Shown: positions 38,062-48,169 of the stretch, in pieces
Position numbering within the stretch: position 1 is the stretch's first letter
How the letters are laid out: the number at the start of each line of letters is the position of its first letter
NCBI RefSeq assembly: GCF_002836775.1
Contig: NZ_PJAQ01000066.1
Span: 653,466-717,465, forward strand
Source of the DNA: Colwellia sp. 12G3
Lineage (GTDB): Bacteria > Pseudomonadota > Gammaproteobacteria > Enterobacterales > Alteromonadaceae
Direction of reading: 5' to 3'
Length of the DNA: 64,000 bases
Made by a program: the position numbers and the translations under genes
The notes under the pieces: generated by a model
Databases searched by the model: none
What the model was told of the DNA's origin: nothing
What the model saw: the letters and a program-made list of their open reading frames with translations, nothing else

Positions 38062-38664
38062 ATGAAAAAAATTATACTTACCACGCTCGCGGCGGGTGTA
38101 CTTTCGTTAGGTTTTGCAGTGCCATCAGTAAATGCTGGTGAAATAATCTCTGTTGATAAAAACTTTGCTAGCCCAATCATTTCATTAAGCGGTTACAGTA
38201 AAGTATACCTTGAGGATTTAGACCTATCTGCTACTAAAATAATCTCACCACCATGGCTTGAGAAAGACAGCTTCCACTGGGAAGTAACTGAAAGCAATTT
38301 AGCTCACTTAAAGAGACGATTTAAAGAAGGTGTTGAAGCGGGTTTGACTGAAAACAATGGTCGCTATGACGTTGTAGGAAAAGAAGGTAAGGGCGTATTA
38401 ATTGTTGATGTAGAAATTATCAGCTTTATGCCATACGCTTTACGAGAAGATAAAGAAGCAACAACGAAAGGCTCAGGTGAGTTTCATTTATCAGTTCAGT
38501 TACGTGATGGTAAATCAAGAAGCTTAATTCATATTTTTGAAGGTACTGTAGCTGTGGGTTCAGATTACCAACCAAACACTGATATGGCACGTGCTGAAGA
38601 TGCTAAAAGCTTATTCAAATCTTGGGGTAAGAGTTTACGTAAAAAATTAGATGCGGCTAACTAG
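38062..38664 (+). CDS. Exported protein, DUF3313-like, function unknown
   Basis: This 200-residue protein has a signal peptide (cleavage VNAG-EI, residue about 26). The mature part has alternating polar strands with YSKVYLEDLDL, a helix (LAHLKRRFKEGVEAGL), GVLIVDVEIISFMPYA and a C-terminal helix LFKSWGKSLRKKLD. The layout resembles small periplasmic DUF3313-type proteins. No lipobox is present. It has its own ribosome site (AAAGGAAT) and terminator (38704-38740). Confidence 0.6.
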   Translation: MKKIILTTLAAGVLSLGFAVPSVNAGEIISVDKNFASPIISLSGYSKVYLEDLDLSATKIISPPWLEKDSFHWEVTESNLAHLKRRFKEGVEAGLTENNGRYDVVGKEGKGVLIVDVEIISFMPYALREDKEATTKGSGEFHLSVQLRDGKSRSLIHIFEGTVAVGSDYQPNTDMARAEDAKSLFKSWGKSLRKKLDAAN

Positions 38665-38703
38665 TACCTGTATTTAATGGTATAAAACATAGCGCTTTAA
38701 AAT

Positions 38704-38740
38704 AAAAAACCAGCTTATCTATTAGATAGCTGGTTTTTTT
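38704..38740 (+). terminator. Terminator between the exported protein gene and metK
   Basis: AAAAAACCAGCT...AGCTGGTTTTTTT, a GC-containing stem with A- and T-runs on either side, suited to both converging genes (the stop of metK is at 38844). Confidence 0.88.
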
Positions 38741-38843
38741 ATGGACAGAATTTATAAAAAACTGCACCGTGACTCGTTAGGAGCGGGTAAGTAATGCTTT
38801 ATCACATAGCCCCCTGTGCTCCTAGACTCTATTCGCTTTTTAA

Positions 38844-40031
38844 CTATAAGCCGGCAGCTTTACGTAAATCATCTGCTTTATCTGTTTTTTCCCAGCTAAA
38901 GGCTGTGAAAGTATCATCACCAACAGTCATTTCAAATGGTTCACGGCCAAAGTGACCGTAAGCTGCAGTTTGCTGATACATAGGGTGTAATAGGTCTAAC
39001 ATTTTAGTGATACCGTAAGGGCGTAAGTCAAAATGTTCACGTACAATTTCAACTAATTTCTCTTCAGAAATTTTTCCTGTGCCAAACGTATCAATTGAGA
39101 TTGATGTAGGCTCAGCAACACCAATAGCATATGAAATTTGTATTTCACAACGATCAGCTAAACCGGCGGCAACAATGTTTTTAGCAACATAACGTCCAGC
39201 GTAAGCGGCACTACGGTCAACTTTTGAAGGATCTTTACCAGAAAAAGCACCACCACCGTGACGAGCCATGCCGCCATAAGTATCAACAATAATCTTACGA
39301 CCTGTTAAACCACAATCGCCTACCGGGCCACCAATAACAAAACGGCCTGTTGGATTGATATGATACTTAGTATCTTTAGTTAATAGCTCTGCAGGTAATA
39401 CATGTTTAATAATGTTTTCCATTACCGCACTAACCAAGTCTTCTTGTTTGATTTCAGGATTATGCTGAGTAGAAAGTACAACCGTATCAATAGCTACAGG
39501 TTTGTTATCTTCATAGATAAACGTCACCTGTGATTTAGCATCAGGACGTAACCATGGTAAAATACCAGATTTACGTGCTTGTGCTTGGCGCTCAACTAAA
39601 CGGTGTGAATAGTATAATGGTGCAGGCATTAACGTAGGGGTTTCGTTGGTTGCATAACCAAACATTAAACCTTGATCACCAGCACCTTGTTCTTCTGGGT
39701 TACTACGATCTACGCCTTGCGCTATTTCAGGAGATTGTTGACCAATCAAATTCATGATGCCGCAAGTTTCGCCATCAAAGCCAACATCTGATGAGGTATA
39801 GCCTATCTCACTAATCACATTACGGGTAAGTTTTTCTAAATCAACCCAAGCCGTAGTAGAAACTTCACCCGAAATGATTGCAACACCCGTTTTTACCATC
39901 GTTTCACAGGCAACACGGGCATTTTTATCTTTAGCGATAATAGCATCTAATACCGCATCAGAAATTTGATCGGCAATTTTATCGGGATGTCCTTCTGAAA
40001 CTGACTCGGAAGTAAAAAAGTGTCTAGACAT
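38844..40031 (-). CDS. metK: S-adenosylmethionine synthetase
   Basis: Makes S-adenosylmethionine from methionine and ATP. The 395-residue protein begins [17 protein letters not shown] and carries [12 protein letters not shown] (signature 1) and [16 protein letters not shown] (signature 2), and [19 protein letters not shown]. It is slightly longer than the E. coli enzyme (384). The 272-base region upstream separates it from a divergent porin; I see no SAM-sensing riboswitch there. Confidence 0.97.
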   Translation of the reverse strand: MSRHFFTSESVSEGHPDKIADQISDAVLDAIIAKDKNARVACETMVKTGVAIISGEVSTTAWVDLEKLTRNVISEIGYTSSDVGFDGETCGIMNLIGQQSPEIAQGVDRSNPEEQGAGDQGLMFGYATNETPTLMPAPLYYSHRLVERQAQARKSGILPWLRPDAKSQVTFIYEDNKPVAIDTVVLSTQHNPEIKQEDLVSAVMENIIKHVLPAELLTKDTKYHINPTGRFVIGGPVGDCGLTGRKIIVDTYGGMARHGGGAFSGKDPSKVDRSAAYAGRYVAKNIVAAGLADRCEIQISYAIGVAEPTSISIDTFGTGKISEEKLVEIVREHFDLRPYGITKMLDLLHPMYQQTAAYGHFGREPFEMTVGDDTFTAFSWEKTDKADDLRKAAGL

Positions 40032-40303
40032 AAGTCCTCAGCAAAAATTTAAGTAATACAAAATAATGTGGAGATTCTACACTTGTTGAAAAAAACATTC
40101 TAGCATTTTCTACGCCTAGACGGCTAAACGTCTTAAAGTTTTGATGTATATCAATGGCTCGTTAAATTTGATTTTAATAAAGTATTCATCGATATTGCTA
40201 TTATTTTTGATGATTAGTGAGGTAAATCCTTGAGTTAAGTTATAATGGTGTACATTATCATGGCGCTAGAAGTGGCCAACAAATATATATTCAAGGAACT
40301 AGT

Positions 40304-41446
40304 ATGAGAAAAATAAAGTTAATCGCGACCTCTGCCATCCTTTCATCGGCAGCAGTCTTTAATGCCTCGGCTGTTGAAGTGTTTAACAATGGGGAAACAA
40401 ACTTTAATTTAAATGGTAACGTTTCTATTTATTTATACGCTAGCGATGGTGATAATCAATTACAAGATGGGTTCTCTCGATTTTACTTTGATACATCACA
40501 TAAGTTAACGAATGACTGGAAGTCTTTAGCTAAATTAGAGTGGGGTGTTAAAGTTTCTTCAAACTCTGATAGTTTACATGTTGATAATGGTAGCTTAACC
40601 AGCACAGGTCCTGCTGAGGATCCTTTTTGGTTACGTATGGGCTATGTTGGTTTAACGCACAAAGATTACGGCACTATAACCCTGGGTAAACAATGGGGAG
40701 TAACTTATAACGTCACAGGTATTACAGATGTATTTGATGTGTTTGGCTCAGCTGCATCAGGTGTATACAATTTTGGTACTGATGGTGGTTTTTCAGGAGC
40801 AGGCCGTGCAGAGCAAGCGATTCAATATAGTTATTCTTCAGATGATTTTTATGCCGGTTTTCAGTATCAAGCAACTGATGAGCAGATAATATTTGATGAA
40901 TTTAAGCCTGGTGATTTAAACTTAAATGTAAATTATGACGATTCTTATGCGATTGCTTTAACTTATAAAGCACCCTATAAACTTGGTTTTGGTTTAGGCT
41001 TTAATAAAGCTAATTTAGAATCGACTAAAGGCACTTTATCATCCAGTAAAAAAGGCACCGTAATTTCTGGCCATATGACCTATAGCAATTTAAGAGCACA
41101 AGGATTTCAAGCGGCTCTATTGTTAACAAAAATGGATAACCATGAGTTTAATGATGCTGGACAAATTATGGATGAAGCAACGGGTATTGAAATTCATGCT
41201 TCATATCGTTTTGCTAACGGCATTACCCCTTTAATTGGCTATAACTCATTGAAAGATGGTTCAACGGCTAAGTTTAGTAATAGTGGAAAATACCATTTAG
41301 AACACATCATACTTGGTGTTAAATATCTCTGGATTGAAAATACCCATTTATATGCAGAATATAAAATAGATGCATCAACAGCGTCTTCTAATGAGATTTC
41401 AACAGCCGAAGATGCTATTGGTATTGGCATGGCTTATGCCTTTTAG
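40304..41446 (+). CDS. Outer-membrane porin (general Gram-negative porin)
   Basis: This 380-residue protein has a signal peptide (cleavage near NASA-VEVF) and a 16-strand porin pattern with FYFDTSHKLTNDWKSLAKLEWG early, LRMGYVGLTHKDYGTITLGKQW (the conserved strand 4-5 region) and a terminal phenylalanine (GMAYAF) for outer-membrane assembly. It forms a diffusion channel. It is monocistronic with CAAGGAAC as ribosome site. Confidence 0.9.
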   Translation: MRKIKLIATSAILSSAAVFNASAVEVFNNGETNFNLNGNVSIYLYASDGDNQLQDGFSRFYFDTSHKLTNDWKSLAKLEWGVKVSSNSDSLHVDNGSLTSTGPAEDPFWLRMGYVGLTHKDYGTITLGKQWGVTYNVTGITDVFDVFGSAASGVYNFGTDGGFSGAGRAEQAIQYSYSSDDFYAGFQYQATDEQIIFDEFKPGDLNLNVNYDDSYAIALTYKAPYKLGFGLGFNKANLESTKGTLSSSKKGTVISGHMTYSNLRAQGFQAALLLTKMDNHEFNDAGQIMDEATGIEIHASYRFANGITPLIGYNSLKDGSTAKFSNSGKYHLEHIILGVKYLWIENTHLYAEYKIDASTASSNEISTAEDAIGIGMAYAF

Positions 41447-41529
41447 CAAGTAAACTATTTATTATAGAAACTATAAATTATAGGGCTTAGTTAGTTTGAT
41501 TTGACGAGCTAGCCCTTTCTTTAAATACT

Positions 41530-42348
41530 TTAAGGTAAAGGCTTTAAATCTACTGACTGTCCCCACAGTTTTGAAAATAACTCCTGTTGTTGACTGCTTA
41601 CCTTTGAACTCAAGAATTGGCACTGCCCTGTCTGCTCCAATGAAGCATTTACCGATAATGCCGCTAACCTTCTTTTTAGTTGCTGTGTGACAGGTGTTGC
41701 TGTTTCATAAATTGTTAACTGGTCTCCCGCAATAGCTTTAATTTGTTTGATTAAAAAAGGGTAGTGGGTACAACCTAACACTAAGCTATCAATACCTTCA
41801 TTAAGTAGAGGGGTTAAATACTGTTGCAATAACTGCTGACACTCTTTGTTATCAATCTTCCCTTGTTCAATTAAATCAACTAACCCAGGGCAGGCTTGAA
41901 TAGAGACTTGAGCATCATTTTTGTATCGTTCTACTAATTGAATAAAGTTTTTATTCTTTGCTGTCGCTTGTGTTACCAGTATTCCTACCTTGGCATTTTT
42001 ACTTGCTAAAGCGGCGGGTTTAATAGCCGGCTCTACTCCGATAATAGGTACTTCAATTTCTTCTCTTAGTTGGCTAATAACACTGACTGTCGCGGTATTA
42101 CAAGCAACAACTATTGCTTTTACTTTTTTGCTTAAAAAATATTGTGCAATGCTATGAACACGTTTAGTTAATATGTCATGTTGTATATCCCCGTAAGGAG
42201 CATATTGGGTATCAGCGACATAAATTAAGTTTTCGTAGGGTAATGTTTGATGTATACATTTTGCAATGGAAAGGCCGCCAACACCGGAGTCAAATACCCC
42301 GATTGCAGCTGAATTGTTATTCTGTGTTGTTACTTGCTTAGTGATGAT
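41530..42348 (-). CDS. murI: Glutamate racemase with no canonical start codon
   Basis: Converts L- to D-glutamate for peptidoglycan. The reading frame is intact from the stop at 41530 through GVFDSGVGGLSI (N-terminal Asp), VACNTATVSVI (first catalytic Cys) and LVLGCTHYPFLI (second), with normal length. The frame opens at a TAA at 42363-42361, and no ATG, GTG or TTG lies before the GVFDSG segment. The best candidates are two ATC codons at 42348-42346 and 42345-42343, 11-16 residues before the conserved part. Start by a rare AUC, or a sequence error, would both fit. The end chosen here is that ATC. Confidence 0.85.
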   Translation of the reverse strand: MITKQVTTQNNNSAAIGVFDSGVGGLSIAKCIHQTLPYENLIYVADTQYAPYGDIQHDILTKRVHSIAQYFLSKKVKAIVVACNTATVSVISQLREEIEVPIIGVEPAIKPAALASKNAKVGILVTQATAKNKNFIQLVERYKNDAQVSIQACPGLVDLIEQGKIDNKECQQLLQQYLTPLLNEGIDSLVLGCTHYPFLIKQIKAIAGDQLTIYETATPVTQQLKRRLAALSVNASLEQTGQCQFLSSKVSSQQQELFSKLWGQSVDLKPLP

Positions 42349-42537
42349 CTTTGCTCTGCTTTATTCAAACAATGGCTCTATCGAAATTGTATTGCTTTTT
42401 CATCGTTAAAAGCAATATAATTAATTATGTAAAGTTTTTTGTTTATTTAATTGGTTTGTTTAGGTTGTCAATTAATTAGTTTGTTCAATGCATTATTCTC
42501 GCTATTTGCTGAGAATAATTTAGTAGAGTGAGTTTGT

Positions 42538-43866
42538 ATGTCAGGTGTTGTCTCAATCGATCGTTTTAAACAATTCCCTCGATTGATGTGGATTTTGTTA
42601 TTTGGCTCATTTATTACCCGTGGCAGTTATTACATGGTTTGGCCATTTTTAGCGGTCATTCTCTATGAAAAGTTTGCCTTATCAGCAACACATGTAGGAC
42701 TTATTCTTTCAAGTGCTGCCGTAATTTCTGTCATAGTGAGTTTTGTTGGTAGCGCGCTATCTGACAGAATTGGTCGTCATCAGTTAATGTACGCCAGTGG
42801 TATTTTATATATCATTTCTTTTTCGTTATTAGCACAAGTGAATTCTATTGCCGGTTACGCCTTAGTGATAACTTTATGCTCTATTGCGACAGCGTTATGG
42901 CGGCCACTTACTTCTGCGTTAATTGGCGATCTCATTAAGGATAAAGGCACCCGTGAACTCGCCATGCAATCATTATATTTTGTTGTTAATGTTGGCTGCG
43001 CTGTGGGTCCTATGCTTGGCTTATGGTTAGGTTTAACCGGAGAGCAATCAAGCTTTTATATTACCGCTGGGGCGTTTGCCTTTTTATTAGCGCTTCTATG
43101 GTGGGGGTTTCACCAACATAACAAGCTTGATAAAGAAGAATCGCTGAAAGTTCACCAAATCGCTACCGATGTGATTGATGGGGATAACGCCAGCGCTTCT
43201 GCAGAAGTTCATTCTCAAACTAAACCTCAAGAAAAGCTTAAAGCAAAAGGCGGTGGAGTTAATCAAATTATCAAGGTGTTAGTCGCTGATAAGTTATTGC
43301 AGTGTCTCATTTGGGCTAACATATTATGTATGTTCATTTATGCACAAATGGATAGTTCCCTTATACAATACTTAACACGCGCTGAAGTACCTGATCTTCT
43401 GCAACTTATTTCTGCGATGATTTTTACTAATGCGTTAGTGATTATTTCAACACAATTTTTATTACTCAAGTTAATGGCAAATTTATCCTTAATTAGTCGA
43501 ATACAAGTGGGGTTAGTCTTGTTAATGTGTTCGCAAGTTTGGCTAGCGCTTAATCCATTAACACTTTTTTGGGGTTGGATAGGCGCTATAGTTGTGATGA
43601 GTTTAGCGGAAACGATTCTTTTCCCTACCATGAATGTTCACATTGACCGTTTGGCTCCAGAGCATTTACGTGGAGCCTACTTTGGTGCCGCTTCATTTTA
43701 TGAATTTGGCTATGCTATAGCACCATTAGGTGGCGGTATTATTCTCGACCAACTTGGCGGAACTTGGTTGTTCCTCACTACTGCAGCCTTAACGTCGATC
43801 GTTATCTACCTTTATAGTGTATTGGATAACCTACCTCGACCGGATTTTATCGAAGTTAACAGCTAA
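42538..43866 (+). CDS. Major facilitator superfamily transporter
   Basis: This 442-residue protein has twelve predicted membrane segments with the MFS motif A variant GSALSDRIGRHQLM between TM2 and TM3, and a long, acidic cytoplasmic loop between TM6 and TM7 (about residues 195-240). It resembles drug/sugar efflux permeases such as YdeE/MdtH. The substrate is not evident. It is followed 115 bases later by an unrelated gene and preceded by an AT-rich promoter region shared with murI. Confidence 0.87.
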   Translation: MSGVVSIDRFKQFPRLMWILLFGSFITRGSYYMVWPFLAVILYEKFALSATHVGLILSSAAVISVIVSFVGSALSDRIGRHQLMYASGILYIISFSLLAQVNSIAGYALVITLCSIATALWRPLTSALIGDLIKDKGTRELAMQSLYFVVNVGCAVGPMLGLWLGLTGEQSSFYITAGAFAFLLALLWWGFHQHNKLDKEESLKVHQIATDVIDGDNASASAEVHSQTKPQEKLKAKGGGVNQIIKVLVADKLLQCLIWANILCMFIYAQMDSSLIQYLTRAEVPDLLQLISAMIFTNALVIISTQFLLLKLMANLSLISRIQVGLVLLMCSQVWLALNPLTLFWGWIGAIVVMSLAETILFPTMNVHIDRLAPEHLRGAYFGAASFYEFGYAIAPLGGGIILDQLGGTWLFLTTAALTSIVIYLYSVLDNLPRPDFIEVNS

Positions 43867-43981
43867 TGACTGTTTAGTGAATAACGTTGCCAACGTTGAG
43901 TAAAAATAAGAAGCCATTTGAAATGCTTACTGAGACAATACCATGGGTATTAGCCTGAATGATTAACGAATAAGGGAAAAA

Positions 43982-44698
43982 ATGAAGCAATACATGCAAA
44001 CAATGATCGATTTATTGGCAAAAAATGACTTTGACGCTTTACTCCAACATTATTCAACATCAAGCGAGCCTGAAAATATAGCGCAGTTGGCTTTTCTATA
44101 CCTACAAGGGAAAAAAAGCCTTATTAAGTTTGGCTTCTATCAACAACTAGCAACAAAATGGATAGATAAAAAAGGCTTGCCACTTGCCCTTATTCCGGAA
44201 TTTAAAAGCAGTGAACTGTTAAGTTTTTTTACCCCCTCATTACAGTTAAAGGGGAATTTTAATAAAACTAATGAACACCAACGAAACGTATTGCATTATT
44301 TATTAGCGGGCGCTCAATCAGGGGTAACTCATGTAGAGCCGTCATTTAATTATTTACGCTCTATGATGTTATTTGAACGTAATGAATCGTTATGTAATGC
44401 GCTATGTCAACGTGATAGCCAAAATTTCACCCCAGTTGAAGTGTATTTGTATTTCAATAAAAATTTATCGCCACTACCTAATCATGAGTTAAGCGCTTTA
44501 TTTGCTTTAATCGAAATTGAAAGTAAACAACAAGTTATAGATGATGCTAACTATAAATTAATAACTCAGAACGTTGCAAAAATATGCCGTAGTCAAGTTC
44601 AGTTGGTTAATAGTGAGTTACAACGTTTACTGTTAATTGCTACTTATTATAAAAAACCGATTCAAGAAATTATCAACGACATGAACCTCATAAGTTAG
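43982..44698 (+). CDS. Protein of unknown function
   Basis: This 238-residue, mostly helical protein has no membrane segment and no recognised motif. It contains HQRNVLHYLLAGAQSG and FTPVEVYLYFNKNLSP; the NVLHYLLAG part is reminiscent of an ankyrin-type helix pair, but I see no full repeat. AAGGGAAAAA before the ATG is a fair ribosome site. It lies downstream of the MFS gene and ends 62 bases before the GGDEF gene's stop on the other strand. Confidence 0.6.
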   Translation: MKQYMQTMIDLLAKNDFDALLQHYSTSSEPENIAQLAFLYLQGKKSLIKFGFYQQLATKWIDKKGLPLALIPEFKSSELLSFFTPSLQLKGNFNKTNEHQRNVLHYLLAGAQSGVTHVEPSFNYLRSMMLFERNESLCNALCQRDSQNFTPVEVYLYFNKNLSPLPNHELSALFALIEIESKQQVIDDANYKLITQNVAKICRSQVQLVNSELQRLLLIATYYKKPIQEIINDMNLIS

Positions 44699-44759
44699 GG
44701 TAATAAACGTAAGCTTGGTTCTGTTGATAAATGAAGGAATAAATTATAGGGAAGTAACA

Positions 44760-46355
44760 TTAGTCTTTGGCAATAGCTCTATTTCGCCCTTGCTCTTTAG
44801 CTTGATAAAGCGCTTCATCTGCACGTTCAAAAAACGGCATATATTGCTGTTGTCCAGCGAGAACAAAAGTATGAATACCAATGCTTATAGTAACAGAATC
44901 ATGAATATCAGATTTTATATGGGGTATTTTCAAATCAGCTATAATATTAATTAAATTATTAGCAACCGCTATAGCATTGTCTTCATTAGTATTTTTTAAT
45001 ACCACAACAAACTCTTCGCCACCGTAACGCGCAACAAAATCCGTCTCTTCATGTAAATTTTTACGCAATGCTTGAGCAATTAAATAAAGGGCTTCATCTC
45101 CTTTTGCATGACCATAACTATCGTTATATTTTTTGAAATAATCGACATCACAAATCATCATCGAAACATTTAAGCCTAAAGAGCTGGTATTCAATATTTT
45201 TTTCATGTGAGTATCAAATGCCCTTCGGTTAGGGATTTTGGTTAAACTGTCTGTTTGGCTGATATGCTGTAGACGTATATTATGAGATATTAATTGCTGC
45301 TCCTTAGATTCCACGCCGTCTAAAAGTCTGTCAATTAAATTAAATAGCGTACCCAGTTCATCTTTTCTTTTACTGGAAAATCGAATCGAATGATCATTGT
45401 GTTTAACAATAGCGGTAACCATTTTGTCTGCACGTAATATGGGACGAATGATAAAGTAATGAAAGAATATGAATAACATAAAGAGTGTCAATAAAAAAAG
45501 CATTGAACTGGTAATGGTTGATTGATTTAACCAGCTTGTTGAAAACTGTCTTATCGGTGCTTTATAGGTAAATTTAATACCGCCGTTACCTGTTACAAGG
45601 GGGATAACGTCATATATTTCACCTTTCTTGGTTCGGTAAGATTTATTAATAAATACATTCTTTGACGTGAGCTTTACTGTGTTCTTAAGACTGGGTTGAA
45701 CCAGTTCTATAGTAAAATCTATACCTGCTCTTTGTTGTAAGTTAGTTAACACCTCTTCATCAAAAAAACGCCAAAATAACATAGTGCCATTAGTGCTCCC
45801 CGTTAAATTTGCTTGAAAAATACTGGTCGCAGCAAAAAGTATAATTTTATCATTTAAAAAGGTAAACCCGACCCGAGAAACTGGCTTATTATTGTTTGTA
45901 CTAATTTGCTCTTCAGAAACTAAAATATGTTTGGTCACAAATGCAGAGGGGCTATCAAAAGGCGGAAATGTTAAGGGACTAAAATTATCAAGGTCCCATG
46001 CTTGGCGCCACACTGTTTTGGCTTGTTTGTCATAAATATTAATACCATTAATGCCTAAGCTTTTATAGGTATCGGTAACAAAGTTACTGTCAGTGAACTC
46101 AGTGTTTTGATTATTTATAAAGTGATAAGTATCATCCCAGACAGCATTGTCATAATTTATAACGCCATACTCTTTACTTTTTGAAGTAAAAGCCATTTTT
46201 ATACGGCTAATATCTTTTTCATCTGATGAGGCTTCTAGCGCATAGAGTTGCGGTAGTTGGATATAGTGGAGGGAAATTACCTTGATAAAAGCCACAAATA
46301 TAACTAACAATAAATAAAAGACAATAAGTTTAGTTTTTAATGAGTTTATAAACAA
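44760..46355 (-). CDS. Diguanylate cyclase with CHASE4 sensor
   Basis: This 531-residue protein has TM1 (about 9-28), a periplasmic CHASE4-like domain (about 35-275, with NYDNAVWDDTYHF), TM2 (about 281-304), a HAMP linker (305-350) and a GGDEF domain with the active-site motif YGGEEF (444-449). It would make cyclic di-GMP. The inhibitory I-site RxxD is absent (EETD at 436-439), so product inhibition is not expected. No partner gene adjoins it, though a histidine kinase lies upstream on the same strand. Confidence 0.92.
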   Translation of the reverse strand: MFINSLKTKLIVFYLLLVIFVAFIKVISLHYIQLPQLYALEASSDEKDISRIKMAFTSKSKEYGVINYDNAVWDDTYHFINNQNTEFTDSNFVTDTYKSLGINGINIYDKQAKTVWRQAWDLDNFSPLTFPPFDSPSAFVTKHILVSEEQISTNNNKPVSRVGFTFLNDKIILFAATSIFQANLTGSTNGTMLFWRFFDEEVLTNLQQRAGIDFTIELVQPSLKNTVKLTSKNVFINKSYRTKKGEIYDVIPLVTGNGGIKFTYKAPIRQFSTSWLNQSTITSSMLFLLTLFMLFIFFHYFIIRPILRADKMVTAIVKHNDHSIRFSSKRKDELGTLFNLIDRLLDGVESKEQQLISHNIRLQHISQTDSLTKIPNRRAFDTHMKKILNTSSLGLNVSMMICDVDYFKKYNDSYGHAKGDEALYLIAQALRKNLHEETDFVARYGGEEFVVVLKNTNEDNAIAVANNLINIIADLKIPHIKSDIHDSVTISIGIHTFVLAGQQQYMPFFERADEALYQAKEQGRNRAIAKD

Positions 46356-46500
46356 AGCAATTACCTGATTTATAGGTGCTAAAATTAAGCTGAAGTTTAA
46401 TAGTGACTATAAATAAGCGTAGTTGTAGATAATGAAAATAGCTAAAATAAGCAACTCATTATTAAATAGTTAAGTGGTAAAAACTGAGTGTCTATAAAAC

Positions 46501-47727
46501 TTAACTGTTAGCAAGTGAATCGACTGCTTTGGGCAAGCTTATTATGAAGTGCACACCGCTAGATGAGTTCACTATAGATATTTCTCCGTGTAACTGCTGT
46601 GTTATGATTCTTTTAGCTATGCTTAAACCCACACCACTACTACCTATAGCGCGACTGGTTGTATAAAAAGGGCTGAATATTTTATTATGTTCTGCGCTAT
46701 CAATTCCTTTGCCATTATCTTTATAGTGCAATTTTATAACATTACTATAATTTATTAGCTCAATTTGTATTTCCGGATTACTTGTTTCAGCTAAGCCGTG
46801 TTCGAGTGAGTTTTTACAAAGTATGAGTAACACTTGCTGGAGTAATTCGGGCACGATAAAAGCGTCTGTATTCTCGCTATGCTTTTGTTTGATATTGTAT
46901 TTTACATTATGGGTAGTTAGCATCTTTTTATACGTATCAAAAATGCTATTTAAGAATGGATATAGCGAAATTATTTGAGCTGATTTTACGTTATCGCTTA
47001 TTAGTAAGTCTTGTAATGTAGTGACTTTTTCAGCCGCATTATTGAGGCTGTTGGTAAGTAACTTTACACTTTCCTTAATTGTATTTAGGCAGTTAGAGAG
47101 TGTTTTTTGATTGAGCGATTTCAAGTCTAATTTTTGTTGGATATCTTCGATATTGGATTCAATAATGCTGATTGTCGTGATCCCGATACCTAAAGGGGTG
47201 TTAATTTCATGAGAAAGACCACTGATTAATATAGATAACTCTTCAAGTTGTTGTTTTTCTTCAGCAAGGTGTTGTTGATGTAATTGTTTTAATTGAACTT
47301 CAAAACTTTGTTTTACTGTTTCTAGTAGTTCAATGGTTGTTTCTGAAAATACATGTTCCTTGTTATCTAAAATACACACAGTGCCAAAGGGAGTCTCTTC
47401 ATCATCAACTATGGGTAGCCCAAGATAGGCAATCATATTAAGTTTTAAATCAGGATTATTATTCCAGTTTTCATCAGAAAGAGCATTGGGTATGTTTAGT
47501 ATTTTTTGTGATTTTATTACCTGTTCACAATAAAGTCCTGAGCCATTTAAGTACTCAGAGTCACCAACATTATAGGGATTTTCATTATTTTCGTTTTTGC
47601 TAAAAACGCTAATATAATCTTGTTCCATTTTCATAACCAAGGCTACAGGTACAGAGGCTAGCTTAGCCACCACGGCAAGCGTTTTGTTCCAACTTTCTAT
47701 CAATTCATCATGCTTTTGATAATACAA
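46501..47727 (-). CDS. GAF-domain histidine kinase
   Basis: This 408-residue soluble protein has a GAF domain (about 15-150, with LGLPIVDDEETPFGTVCILD), a coiled coil, the H-box SHEINTPLG with His173 as likely phosphorylation site, and an ATPase domain with N-box CKNSLEHGL, G1 DNGKGID and G2 GSSGVGLSIAKR. No membrane segment and no receiver domain are present, and no response regulator is adjacent. It lies 145 bases upstream of the GGDEF gene on the same strand. Confidence 0.9.
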   Translation of the reverse strand: MYYQKHDELIESWNKTLAVVAKLASVPVALVMKMEQDYISVFSKNENNENPYNVGDSEYLNGSGLYCEQVIKSQKILNIPNALSDENWNNNPDLKLNMIAYLGLPIVDDEETPFGTVCILDNKEHVFSETTIELLETVKQSFEVQLKQLHQQHLAEEKQQLEELSILISGLSHEINTPLGIGITTISIIESNIEDIQQKLDLKSLNQKTLSNCLNTIKESVKLLTNSLNNAAEKVTTLQDLLISDNVKSAQIISLYPFLNSIFDTYKKMLTTHNVKYNIKQKHSENTDAFIVPELLQQVLLILCKNSLEHGLAETSNPEIQIELINYSNVIKLHYKDNGKGIDSAEHNKIFSPFYTTSRAIGSSGVGLSIAKRIITQQLHGEISIVNSSSGVHFIISLPKAVDSLANS

Positions 47728-48124
47728 AATTTATCCTTCCTAGACAGGTTATCGCTAACTCATAATATTAGTATAAGAAAGATGGGCGATATTGACCAAT
47801 AGGTAGGCATAGTTTAGGCCGTAGGACTTTATTTTTTAAATCCCCCTATTACCGATAAGTCTTAAGATGCTAGGTACTTCTGATTTTAATAGCGCAGTTC
47901 ACGACCCTATAACATCGTGGTACTTTCATTAAGGTAAAAAGTAGAGGTGCGCGGAAATATAGTTGATATTTTCTTATTTTAACTGAGAGTATTTTAACAA
48001 AAGATAAGACGCTTCCAAGGTGCCGCAGTTCACAGAGTCCTGAACACCGTGTGCTTTTCTAGTGGTGCGCGGAAATATAGTTGATATTTTTATTAGAACG
48101 GAGATAACTTTAACAAAAGATAAG
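47728..48124. other. Region between kinase gene and 6S RNA, holds duplicated 6S 3' sequence
   Basis: There is no ORF of note. Two blocks, 47946-47972 and 47995-48054, repeat sequence found at 48064-48090 and 48111-48169, the latter being the 3' part of the 6S RNA gene. A third, degraded copy (GCGCAGTTCACGACCC) lies near 47896-47930. Hence the stretch grew by tandem duplication. Confidence 0.75.
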
Positions 48125-48169
48125 ACGCTTCCAAGGTGCCGCAGTTCACAGAGTCCTGAACACCGTGTG
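47946..48169 (-). repeat. Tandem duplication of the 6S RNA 3' third
   Basis: Two units of about 118 bases. In both, GGTGCGCGGAAATATAG... (27 bases) is identical (47946-47972 and 48064-48090), followed by a divergent 20-base part, then a nearly identical 59/60-base block (47995-48054 and 48111-48169) containing CGCTTCCAAGGTGCCGCAG. The second unit is the 3' end of the 6S RNA; the first is an extra copy downstream of it. Confidence 0.85.

Noticed and set aside
40032..40303. SAM riboswitch upstream of metK
   Set aside because: No paired elements of a SAM aptamer could be found; the gap reads as a plain divergent promoter.
47946..48169. Direct repeats that could suggest a CRISPR array
   Set aside because: Only two units of about 118 bases with shared blocks that coincide with the 6S RNA 3' end; no short regular repeats and no cas genes.
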